12,295 nt of DNA from Lunatibacter sp035460985. Lineage in GTDB: Bacteria; Bacteroidota; Bacteroidia; Cytophagales; Cyclobacteriaceae. Positions 1 through 6,367 of this stretch are shown piece by piece (the stretch's first letter is position 1; the number at the start of each line of letters is the position of its first letter). The notes under the pieces are model-generated. The model was not told the DNA's origin, did not search any database, and worked only from the letters and a program-made list of their open reading frames with translations. A program made the position numbers and the translations under genes. The stretch covers positions 1 to 12,295 of the forward strand of contig DATHWC010000261.1 of assembly GCA_035460985.1 (NCBI GenBank), given 5' to 3'.

Positions 1-1310
1 ACTGGGGGGATTATTTCAGCCCCATGCTGGAACATAACGGCCAACTGGTCAGGGGGAACGGATTCTTGGTGGATGATTTAACGGAGAGGGCAATGGGATT
101 TATTGAGCAAAATCAAAATCACCCCTTTTTGCTATACCTTCCATTAAATACGCCGCATTCTCCGATGCAAGTACCCGACCGATGGTGGGATAGATTTCAA
201 GATAAGGACTTGACTAGGACTCTGTCCTCCGAGAGGGGTGAGGACATCACTTTTACTAAGGCTGCCTTGGCTATGTGTGAAAATATTGACTGGAATGTGG
301 GTAGGCTAATCGAAAAAATTGAGGAGTTGGATTTGGAGGAGAATACTATAATCATTTACCTCAGTGACAACGGACCAAACAGTTTCCGCTGGAATGGCGG
401 AATGAAAGGCCGAAAAGGATCTACTGACGAGGGTGGGGTGCGAACCCCCTTTTTTATCCAATGGAAAGGAACACTTTCTGAAGGCAGGGAAATTTCTCAG
501 ATTGCCGGATCCATTGATTTGTTGCCTACCCTGGTTGATCTGACTGGAATTACTCCTTTGTCTACTAAACCCTTGGATGGGAAAAGTTTGGCTCCACTTA
601 TTTTGGAGGGCGAGCTAGCCTGGGAGGACCGGATGATCTTTAGCCACTGGAATGGCAACACCGGCGTCAGGACGCAGGACTTCCGTCTCGACAAAGATGG
701 GAACCTTTTTCATATGGTATCCGATCCATCACAGACAAAAGCGGTTAATGAAAAATACCCAACTGAGGCAAAGCAACTTTTGGGTGCGAAAACAGCTTGG
801 GAAGAGGAAATGGCATTGGAAAGGGATGACACAGAACGCCCTTTCGTTCTTGCACACCCGGATGTGATTTATACCCAACTTCCGGCCAGGGATGGAATAC
901 CTCATGGTAATATCCAACGTTCCAACCGTTTCCCCAATGACTCTTACTTCACTGACTGGACAAGTACAACGGACAGTATAACTTGGGATGTTGAGGTACT
1001 TGGGGAGGGAGAATATTTGGTCGAAGCCTACTACACTTGTGCGGACAGCGATGTAGGAGCCGAAGTGCTTTTGGAAATCGGTACATCCAGCTTGGAATTC
1101 CGGATAGAGCACCCCCATGACCCACCCATTCGGGGTATGGAAAACGACCGGGTGGAACGGCAAGAATCCTATGTGAAGGATTTTAAACCGATGACCTTGG
1201 GCACTATTAAATTATCACGAGGAAGAACTTCGCTCACAATGAAGGCACTTGACATTCCCGGAAACCAAGTTATGGACCTACGCCTGTTGCTATTTACAAA
1301 AAATCAATAA
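1..1310 (+). CDS. Sulfatase (arylsulfatase A-like), 5'-truncated by window edge, with C-terminal beta-sandwich domain
   Basis: The reading frame is open from the first complete codon (position 3), so the N-terminus lies outside the window. That missing part would hold the CxPSR-type formylglycine motif. Numbering from the Met at 24, sulfatase signatures are visible: PFLLYLPLNTPH with the active-site His at 45, LSDNG with the metal-binding Asp/Asn at 115-116, then GGMKGRKGS (126-133) and EGGVRTPF (136-143), which supply the conserved Lys and the substrate-pocket loop. Such enzymes hydrolyse sulfate esters, often on algal or host glycans, in the periplasm or at the cell surface. From about residue 285 to the end, a roughly 140-residue region rich in alternating beta segments lies beyond the sulfatase fold. 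I infer a carbohydrate-binding-like or accessory beta-sandwich there. The next gene starts 12 bases downstream, suggesting co-transcription. The exact substrate cannot be read from the sequence. Confidence 0.93.
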   Translation, partial: WGDYFSPMLEHNGQLVRGNGFLVDDLTERAMGFIEQNQNHPFLLYLPLNTPHSPMQVPDRWWDRFQDKDLTRTLSSERGEDITFTKAALAMCENIDWNVGRLIEKIEELDLEENTIIIYLSDNGPNSFRWNGGMKGRKGSTDEGGVRTPFFIQWKGTLSEGREISQIAGSIDLLPTLVDLTGITPLSTKPLDGKSLAPLILEGELAWEDRMIFSHWNGNTGVRTQDFRLDKDGNLFHMVSDPSQTKAVNEKYPTEAKQLLGAKTAWEEEMALERDDTERPFVLAHPDVIYTQLPARDGIPHGNIQRSNRFPNDSYFTDWTSTTDSITWDVEVLGEGEYLVEAYYTCADSDVGAEVLLEIGTSSLEFRIEHPHDPPIRGMENDRVERQESYVKDFKPMTLGTIKLSRGRTSLTMKALDIPGNQVMDLRLLLFTKNQ

Positions 1311-1322
1311 AAAGCTGAAACT

Positions 1323-3329
1323 ATGAACATCTTGAAATTATTTTGTGTGCTTGCTTTTCTCTCATTTTCCTGCAGTCAAAAAGAGGATCCTCCAACTTTT
1401 GATGTGGTTGTCTATGGAGCCAATTCTGCGGGAGTGATAGCAGCCTACACGGCCAAAACTATGGGCAAATCGGTTTTGCTAATTGAACCCACCAACCATT
1501 TAGGTGGCTTGACTACCGGAGGGCTGGGATATACTGATATTGGGAATAAATTTGCCGTTACGGGTTTGTCCCGTGATTTTTACCGGAGATTGGGGGATCA
1601 CTACGGGAAATTTGAACAGTGGATTTTTGAGCCCAGTGTGGCAAAGAAAACCTTTCAGGAATACCTGGACAAAGCAGGTATTGAAGTTCAATACGGATTG
1701 AGAATTGTCGGTGTCGAGAAATCCGATGGCAGAATTCAACATATCGAACTCGAGAATTCATTTAATCCGCAGTCGGATAGTAACCAGAAAGTAGGGGGTA
1801 AAGTTTTTATTGACGCCACCTATGAAGGTGATTTGATGGCTAAAGCCGGAGTCTCCTACGCCATTGGCAGGGAGCCCAATTCCCAATATGGAGAAACTTA
1901 TAATGGAGTACAGCTTATGACGGGGCATCAGTTTCCGGATGGGATTGATCCTTATGTGGTTCCAGGTGATCCATCCAGTGGCCTTCTTTGGGGAATTAGT
2001 GACGGGGAACTGGAGTCAGATGGCACTGGAGACGATAAAATCCAGGCGTATAACTACCGGATTTGCCTGACCAATGATCCGGCTAACCGCATAGAGATTA
2101 CAAAACCCGAAGACTATGATCCATCCATGTTTGACCTGCTTGTACGCTTGTTTGAAGCCCAGCCGGACAGAACAAGTTTGGGAAACTATTTTATCTGGAG
2201 CCGCATGCCAAACAACAAGACCGACATCAACAACCGGGGTGGTTTTTCTACCGACATGATAGGTATGAACTATAATTACCCAGAAGGAAGCTATGAAGAG
2301 CGGCAGGAAATTATCGATGCCCACACCCATTACACTAAGTCCCTGCTCTACTTCTACAAGACAGACCCGCGTGTACCTCAAGAGCTTCAATCCGCTATTC
2401 AGGAGTGGGGTTACCCGAAGGACGAGTATACGGATACAGACAACTGGTCGCCGCAACTATACGTGCGTGAAGTTCGCCGTATGGTAGGTGAATATGTAAT
2501 GACAGAGGCAAACTGTGTAGGAGATGAAGTGGTGGAAGACGGGGTTGGAATGGCTGCGTATACCATGGATTCACATAATATACAGCGCATTGTAATCGAG
2601 AAAGATGGGAAGAAGATGGTAAAGAATGAAGGAAACGTAGAAATTGGCGGATTTGGACCTTACCCTATTGCTTATCGTTCCCTTATTCCCAAAAGAACAG
2701 AAGTACAGAATTTGTTTGTTCCGGCGGCATTATCTGCTACCCATATCGCTTTTGGCTCCATCCGGATGGAGCCTGTCTTTATGGTACTGGGTCAATCGTC
2801 AGCCGTTGCGGCAAGTATGGCAATCGATGGGGACTTGGCCGTACAGGATATTGATGTGGGTGCGTTACAACAGGAGTTAAAGGAAAACCCACTTGCAGAC
2901 GGAAGCACGGCGGAAATATTGGTGGACAATGATGATGACGGAGTTGAGATCCAAGGCGATTGGGAGCGGGTAACCCGAGGAGGATATGGGCCAAGTTTCT
3001 TAAGGGATCTTTCCAAAGATCAGCAGCCTGCATCCGTAAAGTACCTTCCCAGCATTCAGGATGCAGGAGAGTACGAGGTATTGGTCTATTTTTCCCGTAC
3101 AGCCGATGAAACGCAGCAAACCCAGGTTTTGGTTTCGGATGGAAAAACCGAAAGAACCGTTACCATCAAGGAATCTGATATCCGTGTAGAAGGGCAAACC
3201 TCAGGGGAGTGGGTGTCCATAGGTACATACGCGCTTAGCCCGGGCAAGGATTCCCACGTCACCGTCACCAATCAGGGGGCAGATGGGGTAGTAGTGGCGG
3301 ATGCGGTGCTTTGGGTGCCTGCCAAGTAA
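1323..3329 (+). CDS. Lipoprotein FAD-dependent oxidoreductase with golvesin/xanthan lyase-type C-terminal domain
   Basis: This is a 668-residue protein. The N-terminus is a lipoprotein signal: Lys5, a hydrophobic stretch, then LSFSC with the candidate lipidated Cys at 17. A Rossmann FAD-binding fold follows: VVVYGANSAG (28-37, GxxxxG) with the ribose-contacting Glu at 55, then HLGGLTTGGLGYTD (59-72), typical of the FAD_oxidored family (PF12831-like). The flavoprotein domain runs to about residue 520. Residues from about 545 to 668 start with a DNDDDG linker, contain GDWERVTRGGYG and end in DAVLWVPAK. This matches the golvesin/Xly carbohydrate-binding-like beta-sandwich that often terminates these proteins (recalled family knowledge). 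It probably acts at the cell envelope, oxidising a sugar or related substrate released with help from the adjacent sulfatase. That pathway link is inference from the 12-bp gap. The start is the ATG that places the lipobox correctly. Confidence 0.92.
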   Translation: MNILKLFCVLAFLSFSCSQKEDPPTFDVVVYGANSAGVIAAYTAKTMGKSVLLIEPTNHLGGLTTGGLGYTDIGNKFAVTGLSRDFYRRLGDHYGKFEQWIFEPSVAKKTFQEYLDKAGIEVQYGLRIVGVEKSDGRIQHIELENSFNPQSDSNQKVGGKVFIDATYEGDLMAKAGVSYAIGREPNSQYGETYNGVQLMTGHQFPDGIDPYVVPGDPSSGLLWGISDGELESDGTGDDKIQAYNYRICLTNDPANRIEITKPEDYDPSMFDLLVRLFEAQPDRTSLGNYFIWSRMPNNKTDINNRGGFSTDMIGMNYNYPEGSYEERQEIIDAHTHYTKSLLYFYKTDPRVPQELQSAIQEWGYPKDEYTDTDNWSPQLYVREVRRMVGEYVMTEANCVGDEVVEDGVGMAAYTMDSHNIQRIVIEKDGKKMVKNEGNVEIGGFGPYPIAYRSLIPKRTEVQNLFVPAALSATHIAFGSIRMEPVFMVLGQSSAVAASMAIDGDLAVQDIDVGALQQELKENPLADGSTAEILVDNDDDGVEIQGDWERVTRGGYGPSFLRDLSKDQQPASVKYLPSIQDAGEYEVLVYFSRTADETQQTQVLVSDGKTERTVTIKESDIRVEGQTSGEWVSIGTYALSPGKDSHVTVTNQGADGVVVADAVLWVPAK

Positions 3330-3382
3330 AAGGAAGGAAAAGAAAAATTAAGTTTAGTCTCTTGACAAAATACTGTCATTTC

Positions 3383-3410
3383 AAAAAAAGTCCCCGGTTT
3401 AAAGCTGGGG
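3383..3410 (-). terminator. Rho-independent-like terminator hairpin
   Basis: CCCCGG (3392-3397) pairs with CTGGGG (3405-3410), including one G-T wobble, around a 7-nt loop. On the minus strand the hairpin is followed almost directly by a seven-T run (3383-3389 as A on +), so it works best for minus-strand transcription. On the + strand only a weak CTTTACTT follows, yet it sits 62 bp after the oxidoreductase stop and may serve both directions. Confidence 0.5.
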
Positions 3411-3418
3411 TCTTTACT

Positions 3419-3628
3419 TCACGTATTTTTAATTCCATAATAATTCTCTACCAGGCGTTTATCCGGTACTATTTCCGATTTTAGCGTTGAAAAGTAGATT
3501 TTGAATTTATAGTGGCGGTATAAGAGGAGATCTGTAATGTGAATTTTATAATACAGCACCTGAGGAGCTACAATTTCAGGTAGAAATAATATATTGTAGC
3601 TTGAAAAGAATAAATAATTTAAGAACAT
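3419..3628 (-). CDS. Doubtful small ORF, 69 aa, unknown
   Basis: This is an ATG-initiated frame of 69 codons, rich in Tyr, Leu, Phe, Ile and Lys, with no signal peptide, membrane segment or motif I recognise. Two things keep it in the list. It stops only 9 bases from a hairpin whose T-run faces its direction, and its C-terminal third (KSEIVPDKRLVENYYG) looks protein-like in composition. Against it are the AT-rich DNA, the lack of a recognisable promoter or ribosome binding site, and the fact that its 5' end lies only 24 bp from the divergent secreted-protein gene. It could be a spurious frame inside a transcribed untranslated region or a gene remnant. Confidence 0.2.
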   Translation of the reverse strand: MFLNYLFFSSYNILFLPEIVAPQVLYYKIHITDLLLYRHYKFKIYFSTLKSEIVPDKRLVENYYGIKNT

Positions 3629-3652
3629 TCAGCCAATACTATCGATAGACCC

Positions 3653-4288
3653 ATGAAAAAAATCACCCTATTTTGCGCAATTTCCTTCTTTTCAGTCTTT
3701 TATTGCTCAAGAATTTGTTTGGCTCAACAGGAGGAGAAGTTGCTGTTTAGAGAAGACTGGAAAGAATCTCCCGCGGAAATACCCGTAAACCAGGATCATC
3801 TAAGTCAAAGAGATCTGATTCTTCACCTGTATGGTGCCGCCAAAGATCATCTTAAAAAAAGCAACCATCCTGAAATACCGAATGATCCCTATTATGTATG
3901 GTCTGGATTATGTGAGGGAAACTGGGCCATGGCGCTTTCCCATGGTGATTTTAATTTGGACCTGAGTGGAGAAGGGACTGTTAAATGGCTCAGCAGGCAG
4001 ACGGGGTTTAGGGTGCTTCGGGTACTTTTGGAACTGTCCGATGGAACTTGGATAGTGAGTGAAGAGGGATCCGGTTATACGGAAGATTGGGAAGAATCTG
4101 AATTTCTATTGAATAAAATAACTTGGAGAAAGCTAAACATGGATGGTATCACAGAGGGCGCAAGGATAGATCAACCCGACTTAAGTGTGGTAAAAAAAGT
4201 TGGCGTAACGGACTTGATGTCCGGAGGAGGTACTCCGGCTTCGTCCAGGCTGGATTGGATTGCTGTGTATGGGAAAAGGGCTGAATGA
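3653..4288 (+). CDS. Secreted protein of unknown function, 211 aa
   Basis: The N-terminus is a signal peptide: KK, a long hydrophobic core, and a likely signal peptidase I cut after CLA (residues 22-24), giving a mature protein that starts QQEEK. The mature part is about 187 residues, soluble and Trp-rich. It has conserved-looking blocks LFREDWKESP (30-39), DPYYVWSGLCEGNWA, VKWLSRQTGFR, DWEESEFLLNKITWRKL and a C-terminal ending in SRLDWIAVYGK. The pattern suggests an all-beta, possibly glycan-related domain. From memory, proteins with these blocks occur in Planctomycetota and Bacteroidota near sulfatases and are usually annotated hypothetical. No catalytic motif is evident. The gene follows the sulfatase/oxidoreductase pair in the same direction but after 323 bp and a hairpin, so it probably has its own promoter. 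There is no clear Shine-Dalgarno, as is common in this phylum. Confidence 0.8.
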   Translation: MKKITLFCAISFFSVFYCSRICLAQQEEKLLFREDWKESPAEIPVNQDHLSQRDLILHLYGAAKDHLKKSNHPEIPNDPYYVWSGLCEGNWAMALSHGDFNLDLSGEGTVKWLSRQTGFRVLRVLLELSDGTWIVSEEGSGYTEDWEESEFLLNKITWRKLNMDGITEGARIDQPDLSVVKKVGVTDLMSGGGTPASSRLDWIAVYGKRAE

Positions 4289-4329
4289 TGTCAATTGGAA
4301 GACATGAATCATTCCCAAGAATTGGGAAA

Positions 4330-4353
4330 GGTACTCTAAGCAGCTGAGCTATC
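4330..4353 (-). pseudogene. tRNA-like D-arm fragment
   Basis: Read on the minus strand, this stretch carries a D-arm: GATA, stem GCTC, loop AGCTGCTTA, stem GAGT. Aligned with the D-arm region of the tRNA-Asp at 7560-7633, about 20 of 25 positions agree. The rest of a tRNA is missing. The next bases cannot form an anticodon arm in the right register (only two pairs), although a separate 7-bp hairpin (TTCCCAA/TTGGGAA, 4312-4328) follows. No T-arm or acceptor stem is present. I read it as a tRNA remnant or a chance resemblance, not a working tRNA. Confidence 0.35.
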
Positions 4354-4366
4354 AGGGATCAGACAA

Positions 4367-4399
4367 TTAAAAATTTTCTGCTCTTTTTTTCAGAAATTT
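4367..4399 (-). terminator. Possible terminator after the reductase
   Basis: On the minus strand AAATTTCTG (4399-4391) pairs with CAGAAAATTT (4380-4371), with one bulge, around an A-rich 10-nt loop, and runs into a T-rich tail. The stem is AT-rich and therefore weak. Its place 20 bp after the reductase stop codon supports a terminator. Confidence 0.4.
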
Positions 4400-4419
4400 A
4401 CCCGCTGAAGAGTTTTTGT

Positions 4420-5424
4420 CTAGCTTTTACGATATCGTGAAATGGTGCGTTCAGCTTCCAACGTGTCAAGCCAGGCTTGTTCCACGCTACGAAATCGTAT
4501 CCCTAACTCACGCTCTGCTTTAGCCGCTGAGAACTGGAAACTGGAAAAAGCAGCCAGCGCGAATTCCTGGCCAAACACGATGGGTAAGCCTAAAACCCGT
4601 TCGATGGGTTCACATACGCGGTTGAATAGCATGGCCATCGGTTTTGGCATCCAGAACAGTGTCGTCTTGAAACCGCCCGGTGTTTGTTTCCACAAATCGA
4701 ACATGTCCCGGTGCTGCATATTGCCGTTGCTCAATATATAGGTTTCGCCACTCTGACCATGCTCGACGCAACCTACAATTCCTTCGACAACATCATCCAC
4801 ATGAACGTGAGCGCGCAGACCATTCGCTGCAAAGAGTACCGGTGGAAGTAAGCCACGCACGTACATGCGAGCCATGTAGCCTAGACCCGTGTGATCGCCC
4901 GGCCCTATGACACCCGCCGGACATGCAATGACGATTGGCGCACCATCTTGCTGAAGTTTCTTGGCGAATTCGTGCGCTTCTGTCTTAGTCTTCTCATAGG
5001 AACTTTGCGGCGGGACACGACGCTGGAACCTCTCGTCCGCTACTACATCACCGGTGTCGCCAAAGGCCAAGATCGTGGATGTATAAACTATCTTTTGAAT
5101 GCCTAACTCAACAGCCAACCGAAGCGTATTTTCTGTGCCCTGCACATTGATCGCTTGCATTTTGTCACGTGCGGATTTGGAAACCCCGAACTCGTACCAG
5201 GCTGCATTGTGTATCACGGCGTCAGTACCACTCATGCCTTCGCGCATGGACTCGCGATCAGTAATGTCACCTTGGATTAGTGTAGCCCCCATGGCTTGAA
5301 TTGATTTCGCTTCGTTACTATCTGGCTTCCGAACCAAGGCAATAACTTCCCAGCCGCGCTGAACAAGAGCTTGGGTTAGTAGTTGACCTATAAAACCAGT
5401 GCCACCAGTTAGAAATACCTTCAT
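4420..5424 (-). CDS. NAD(P)-dependent epimerase/dihydroflavonol reductase-like protein (extended SDR)
   Basis: This is a 334-residue extended short-chain dehydrogenase. TGGTGFIG at residues 6-13 is the dinucleotide-binding glycine motif. VRKPDS at 31-36 puts an Arg after strand beta-2, which hints at NADPH. HNAAW (72-76) is the usual NAA turn. The catalytic triad is Ser116 (YTST), Tyr143 and Lys147 (YEKTK). HVHVDDVVEG (206-215) is typical of the dihydroflavonol-4-reductase/cinnamoyl-CoA reductase-like branch. The likely activity is reduction of a carbonyl or epimerisation; the substrate is unknown. The gene is odd for this locus: it has a near-perfect Shine-Dalgarno six bases before the ATG, and two lines counted by hand are about 52-53% GC, against 32-48% in three flanking lines. 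It sits downstream of, and points the same way as, a broken integron integrase. Acquisition by transfer, possibly as a gene cassette, is inferred. Confidence 0.93.
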   Translation of the reverse strand: MKVFLTGGTGFIGQLLTQALVQRGWEVIALVRKPDSNEAKSIQAMGATLIQGDITDRESMREGMSGTDAVIHNAAWYEFGVSKSARDKMQAINVQGTENTLRLAVELGIQKIVYTSTILAFGDTGDVVADERFQRRVPPQSSYEKTKTEAHEFAKKLQQDGAPIVIACPAGVIGPGDHTGLGYMARMYVRGLLPPVLFAANGLRAHVHVDDVVEGIVGCVEHGQSGETYILSNGNMQHRDMFDLWKQTPGGFKTTLFWMPKPMAMLFNRVCEPIERVLGLPIVFGQEFALAAFSSFQFSAAKAERELGIRFRSVEQAWLDTLEAERTISRYRKS

Positions 5425-5430
5425 GATCTA

Positions 5431-5438
5431 TCACCTCC
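5431..5438 (-). promoter_or_regulatory. Strong Shine-Dalgarno of the reductase gene
   Basis: On the minus strand GGAGGTGA is followed by six bases and then the ATG at 5424-5422. It is close to the full anti-16S complement. It stands out because the neighbouring genes (accA, the 3653 gene, brkB-like) show no comparable site. It fixes the start codon and supports foreign origin. Confidence 0.75.
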
Positions 5439-5457
5439 GCAGGCTTTAACAGAATCC

Positions 5458-5469
5458 GCCCAACATTGT
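5458..5469 (-). other. attI/attC-like integron core site
   Basis: On the minus strand the 12 bases ACAATGTTGGGC fit the integron core GTTRRRY. They agree at 10 of 12 positions with the class 1 attI end (ACAAAGTTAGGC, from memory). The site lies between the integrase pseudogene and the reductase, 33 bp before the reductase ATG, where a cassette boundary would fall. The 7-base consensus alone is weak: GCCCAAC also occurs at 7844-7850, away from any integron context. Confidence 0.35.
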
Positions 5470-5599
5470 CTATGCTGATCCAAATAATACCCAGAATTTT
5501 GATTAGTAGTACACATAATATACAAATAATGCGTTATGTTTTATCACCTTAAATCTTTGAAAACCAACAACCTGTCATAATTAGCTTATTATAAATGGA

Positions 5600-5621
5600 T
5601 TTTATACGGATCCGCATAAAA
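5600..5621. repeat. 22-bp near-perfect palindrome
   Basis: Two 11-base arms are complementary except for one pair, centred on GGATCC. As minus-strand RNA the odd pair becomes a G-U wobble, so it can form a 9-bp stem with a 4-nt loop. It lies 13 bp after the end of the integrase pseudogene. It could be a terminator without a good T-run, a protein-binding site, or part of a recombination site. Confidence 0.5.
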
Positions 5622-5633
5622 CCCCTGGATTAT

Positions 5634-6367
5634 TCAAAGTTCATCCATCGGGCTACGAACCCCGTAAGGTCCACGATTCAATACATTGTGTACACCATTG
5701 TGGTTTTTATATCCTTGTGTCCCAAAAGCTCCTGAACCGTTCGGATGTCGTATCCGCCCTCTAACAGATGTGTGGCAAAAGAATGCTGAAACGTATGACA
5801 GGTTGCCCTTTTTGTAAGACCGGAATTGGATACGGCATCTTTTATTGCCCGTTGAACTAATGACTCATTAACATGATGCCGCCCCTGCTCCCCGGTTTTC
5901 TTATTTGTCCACCTGTTTGCCTGTGGAAAAACCCATTGCCATTCTGCAGGTGCATTTGGGTACTTGCGGTCAAGGGCTGTTGGAATCTGTACACGCCCCC
6001 AACCTTCGGCCATATCCTGTTCGTGAATCTTCTTTGTCTTATTCAAGTGGTCTCGCAGGGGTTTTTTTATCGACCCGGGCAGCATCGTTAACCGGTCTTT
6101 GGCACCTTTACCGTCGCGTACCATGATTTCATTCCGCGAATATTCGATGTCTTTCACTCGCTATCTTAAACACTCCGATAACCGCAGCCCTGCACCATAC
6201 ATGAGTGAGGCCATCATCCATTTGTCACCACTAAGCTCCGCAAGCACAGCTTTTACCTCCTCTCGGGTCATCATCCACGGGCGGTCGCTCTGGCTTCCGT
6301 GCACGTATTACATTGCCCAAATCTCCAATTTCCCGGTTCAATACATACCGATTCAAAAATAAACAGC
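5634..6367 (-). pseudogene. intI: Integron integrase (IntI-type tyrosine recombinase), degraded
   Basis: Three frames together give the C-terminal two-thirds of an integron integrase. LFLNRYVLNREIG begins near 6367. A frame change at 6275 leads to MMTREEVKAV. An in-frame TAG at 6161-6163 replaces the residue after SECLR. The longest intact piece (5678-6157) contains DGKGAKDRLTMLPGS, EGWGRVQIP, WVFPQANRW and LLGHKDIKTTMVYT. The IntI-specific additional region (WGRVQ...WVFPQ...GRHH) separates it from XerC/D. After the catalytic Tyr, one missing base shifts the frame to a premature TGA; restoring it yields THVLNRGPYGVRSPMDEL and a stop at 5634-5636. The catalytic HxxRH box reads HTFQH: Arg is replaced by Gln (CAG, 5786-5788). 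The first 100 or so residues of a normal 320-340-residue IntI are not found. It is inactive. It points toward the reductase gene. Confidence 0.92.

Larger units (their letters stand above)
3330..3652. other. 323-bp intergenic stretch
   Basis: This separates the oxidoreductase from the secreted unknown protein. It holds one GC-rich hairpin (3392-3410) and an AT-rich segment with a 69-codon minus-strand frame. No RNA gene, IS end or clear TAnnTTTG promoter for the downstream + gene was seen. Confidence 0.6.

Noticed and set aside
729..1163. 144-codon minus-strand ORF opposite the sulfatase C-terminal part
   Set aside because: It is an antisense shadow; the + strand frame has clear sulfatase motifs and continues without a break.
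2016..2456. 146-codon minus-strand ORF inside the oxidoreductase gene
   Set aside because: It is an antisense shadow of the flavoprotein coding sequence, with no motif of its own.
4312..4353. A complete functional tRNA next to the reductase
   Set aside because: Only a D-arm can be folded; the anticodon arm forms two pairs at most, and the T-arm and acceptor stem are missing.
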